Part shown: piece by piece, positions 61,931 to 64,000 of the stretch
Numbering within the stretch: position 1 is the stretch's first letter
Layout of the letters: every line of letters starts with the position of its first letter
DNA from: Haliclystus octoradiatus
Taxonomy: Eukaryota; Cnidaria; Staurozoa; Stauromedusae; Haliclystidae
DNA: 64,000 bases
Direction of reading: 5' to 3'
Assembly: GCA_916610825.1 (NCBI GenBank)
Contig: OU744450.1
Span: forward strand, 13,710,489 to 13,774,488
Position numbers and translations under genes: made by a program
The notes under the pieces: model-generated
The model's database searches: none
Told to the model about the DNA's origin: nothing
The model's input: only the letters and a program-made list of their open reading frames with translations

Positions 61931-62209
61931 TTTTATTTTTGTAACACAAGGTTTGTTACACTCATCCAAACTGTATTAACTATTGAAAAATGATTTTGAA
62001 TTATTTTTTTCTGTTTTTAAAGTTGAAAGCCATTTTTGAGCGTTGAAAATATGATAACTATTATTTATCACAAATCACACGCTCAATTCAATTTAACTTT
62101 GTTGAATTTGATATACCTGAAATTAATTTTATTAAATGTTTATCAACGATAATAACAAGACACCGCTATTTTTATTCTCGAAACTGTAGTAACATACTGT
62201 GTCTTATTC
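61931..62209 (-). repeat. Inverted fragment of the array unit, second piece
   Basis: The sequence continues the unit interior on the minus strand (compare 39438-39720): the TGTAACACAAGGTTTGTTAC block, the run up to TACTGTGTCTTATTC, then an abrupt break at 62209/62210 where the unit should continue with GTATAGCAAGTC. Confidence 0.88.
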
Positions 62210-64000
62210 CTTTAGAGCGCTTTCCTGTAACGTCACAGGACCTCGAAAATATTGCGGCGGCCATTACGGGGTTCCAATATTCTAGTTTAGAAAATGGCGA
62301 ACGCAGAAGTGAACTCAACTGATATTGAAAATAATGAGATACCTCTATCCAATTATGCTCAACAAAAGTCAAAAAAACATGTGAGAGAACGCTATTTACA
62401 AAAGATTGCTATTATTGGTGTTGATTCATTATTAATTCCTGAAGTAAAGTTTGATGGAAATAACCTTCCTCCTGTCGAAGCTACAGACATTTTTTCTTAT
62501 CTTATTATGGATACGAGTCATTACACTCAACAGCAATTCAAAGCGTTTAAAAGCCTTGAAGCTTACAACCAGATGATTTCAGGTTTTATTACTAGTATTT
62601 CTGCTTGTATTATAAAAGATATTTACGTTATGTTTTGGTAAAGTCAGAAATTCCCAGAGAATGAATGATCCGCCCGTTCCATTGTGGATTTGAAAGACAA
62701 AAAGGGAACAATTTTATGTAAGCATTGCATTGGTTGTTTGGCTGGTTTGGGCCAAGTGTGTTCACATGACGTTGCTAGTATACTTTTTTATGCAGAAGTG
62801 TGGACAAGAATTAATGATAAACTTGCTTGCACGTAAGTCAAATACACATGGCTGCTTCCAAATACTGTAAAGGAGGTATCTTATTCGCCTGTAAAACATA
62901 TCAATTTTGCATCTAGCAAAAAAAAAATCATTGCTTAATGAAGCCATTGTAAATGCAGCTAAAGATTCATATATTAATAAAATTAATGATCAACCAATTA
63001 ATGATTTGAGTAATAAGTCCAAAATCATTCCTTCACCTTCACCTTCAGAGCTTGCCATGTTTCATGCTGCTCTTAGCGAATGTGTCATTAAACCAGTTTC
63101 ACTTAGTTTGGTTTTGGATTACGCTGAAGAATTTATTAGTAAGAGCAGAGATCTTTCAACAATTATGGATTCATATAATCAACAGTATTTATCTCTATCA
63201 TATGACCAGCTATTAGTTAATTGTGATTCCATAAAATTGGACGTTGATGAGAAACACATTAATATCATAGAAGAAGACACCAGAGAGCAATCGCAAGGAC
63301 AGTCCTTCTATCTGCATAGATCTGGAAGAATTGGTGCGTCATCAAGCTACAGTGCAAGACATTCGAATCCAGCACAGCCTTCACAATCTTTAATCAAGAA
63401 TTTATGCTACCCAGAGCTATTCAAAATTTCTTCAGCTGCTACTGATTTTTGCTGAAAGCATGAAAAGCTTGCAGCACTATCTTTTGAAGCTGCAATGAAA
63501 ATTGACGATACAAACTATTGTATTAAACCATGTGGACTATTTTTCAGCAAAGAACACCCATTTATTCATGCTACTCCTGACTTTTTGTCATACTGTGACT
63601 GCTGTGGGGAAGGGTGTGGTGAAGTGAAGTGCCCCTACTGCCTTGATGGAATGGATTTTCATTCATATATGCTTAATCGTAACTGTTGCTTGATAAAGAA
63701 GGATGACGACAGGTATCATTTAGATCCAACACATCCTTATTTTTATCAAGTGCAACAGCAACTGGCCATTACTAAAGTCAAATTTGCTGATTTTTTTGTG
63801 TGTAGATTTGATGGAATCGATATAGAATTTATCAGTAATAGGATATTTTATGATTCAGATCACTGGAAAAAGACTTTTCAAAGGTTAGAAACTTTCTGGA
63901 AATTTTGTATTTTTCCTGAGGTACTTGCAAGGTGGTACACAAAAAAGGACAATCTTTTGAAATTGCATTCAAACCAATGTAATGTATCATTAACTTGTTT
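62210..64000 (+). mobile_element. Insertion carrying a SWIM/YqaJ gene; right end outside the window
   Basis: Sequence from CTTTAGAGCGC onward replaces the expected unit sequence, so it entered after the unit fragment was in place. The first 84 bp before the coding region are GC-richer, with GCGGCGGCCAT and an inverted CCTGT...ACAGG. Whether this is a transposon, a retrocopy or another rearrangement cannot be decided without the right boundary. Confidence 0.55.
62294..64000 (+). pseudogene. SWIM zinc-finger / YqaJ-type exonuclease protein, decayed, 3' end outside the window
   Basis: The start ATGGCG at 62294 opens 115 codons. Continuing pieces in other frames give an NSQRMNDPPVPLWI block, a SWIM-like finger (Cys/Cys then Cys-Ser-His, 62718-62769), a long linker, a GRIGAS motif, and a nuclease core with TPDF (about 63573-63584) and GEVKCP (from 63618). 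The acidic D...ExK arrangement is the metal site of the YqaJ/lambda-exonuclease fold, followed by a YFYQVQQQL stretch usual in this fold. Breaks are a frameshift near 62635, TGA at 62691, a frameshift before 62705, TAA at 62834, a frameshift at an A10 run (62918-62927) and TGA at 63453. From 63456 the frame is open to the window end. It has no introns. Similar SWIM+YqaJ proteins are multi-copy in invertebrate genomes (family knowledge); their role is unknown. Confidence 0.8.

Noticed and set aside
62834-62841. TAAGTC in the SWIM/YqaJ gene as a splice donor
   Set aside because: The stop stands where family sequence continues directly in the same frame. No intron is needed, and several other breaks show that the gene is a pseudogene.

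Overview
The window is AT-rich animal genomic DNA. It has spliced coding exons with GTAAG-type donors, extracellular thrombospondin type 1 (TSP1) and Ig-like modules, and a dense load of invertebrate-type transposable elements: a Ty3/gypsy LTR element, Penelope-like elements, a Helitron-like family and short inverted-repeat elements. I read it as a marine invertebrate, with a tunicate or cnidarian as the likeliest options, but nothing here fixes the species.

Left part (1-21.4 kb). Positions 1-816 are an old, diverged 3' end of the repeat family that dominates the right half. From 1892 to 18541 a five-exon plus-strand gene can be assembled. It runs signal peptide, TSP1, Ig-like, Ig-like, then transmembrane segment and tail. 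All junctions are phase 1 and the exons sum to 909 nt (302 codons plus stop). Its second intron is about 13.4 kb long and holds a complete Ty3/gypsy retrotransposon (9595-14058) with identical 158-bp LTRs, a target-site duplication and one intact 1285-residue Gag-Pol frame. A 750-bp foldback element lies at 20637-21386.

Right part (21.4-61 kb). About 39 kb is an array of fourteen copies, full or truncated, of a unit of roughly 3.0 kb. Most run head to tail and one is inverted. Most 5' ends look like A|TC..., and every complete 3' end is a short hairpin followed by CTAG and a T. This matches a non-autonomous Helitron that has gone tandem. No Rep/helicase gene is visible. Each reasonably full unit contains a degenerate tRNA-like block with A and B boxes. 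AT-rich 33-bp minisatellite spacers separate several units. The array sits inside a 38-40 bp inverted repeat (21406-21450 and 60950-60989). Penelope-like debris interrupts it at 33.4-34.6 kb and 46.2-49.0 kb. That debris includes a broken reverse transcriptase, a GIY-YIG endonuclease segment with a stop, and seven sequences that fit minimal type I hammerhead ribozymes.

Right edge (61-64 kb). An inverted fragment of the same unit is interrupted twice. The first interruption is a 793-bp terminal-inverted-repeat element with a 9-bp target duplication. The second is an intronless SWIM-finger/YqaJ-exonuclease gene, now a pseudogene, that runs off the window. The only intact long coding sequences are the gypsy Gag-Pol and the spliced TSP1/Ig gene. 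The rest is mobile DNA in various states of decay.
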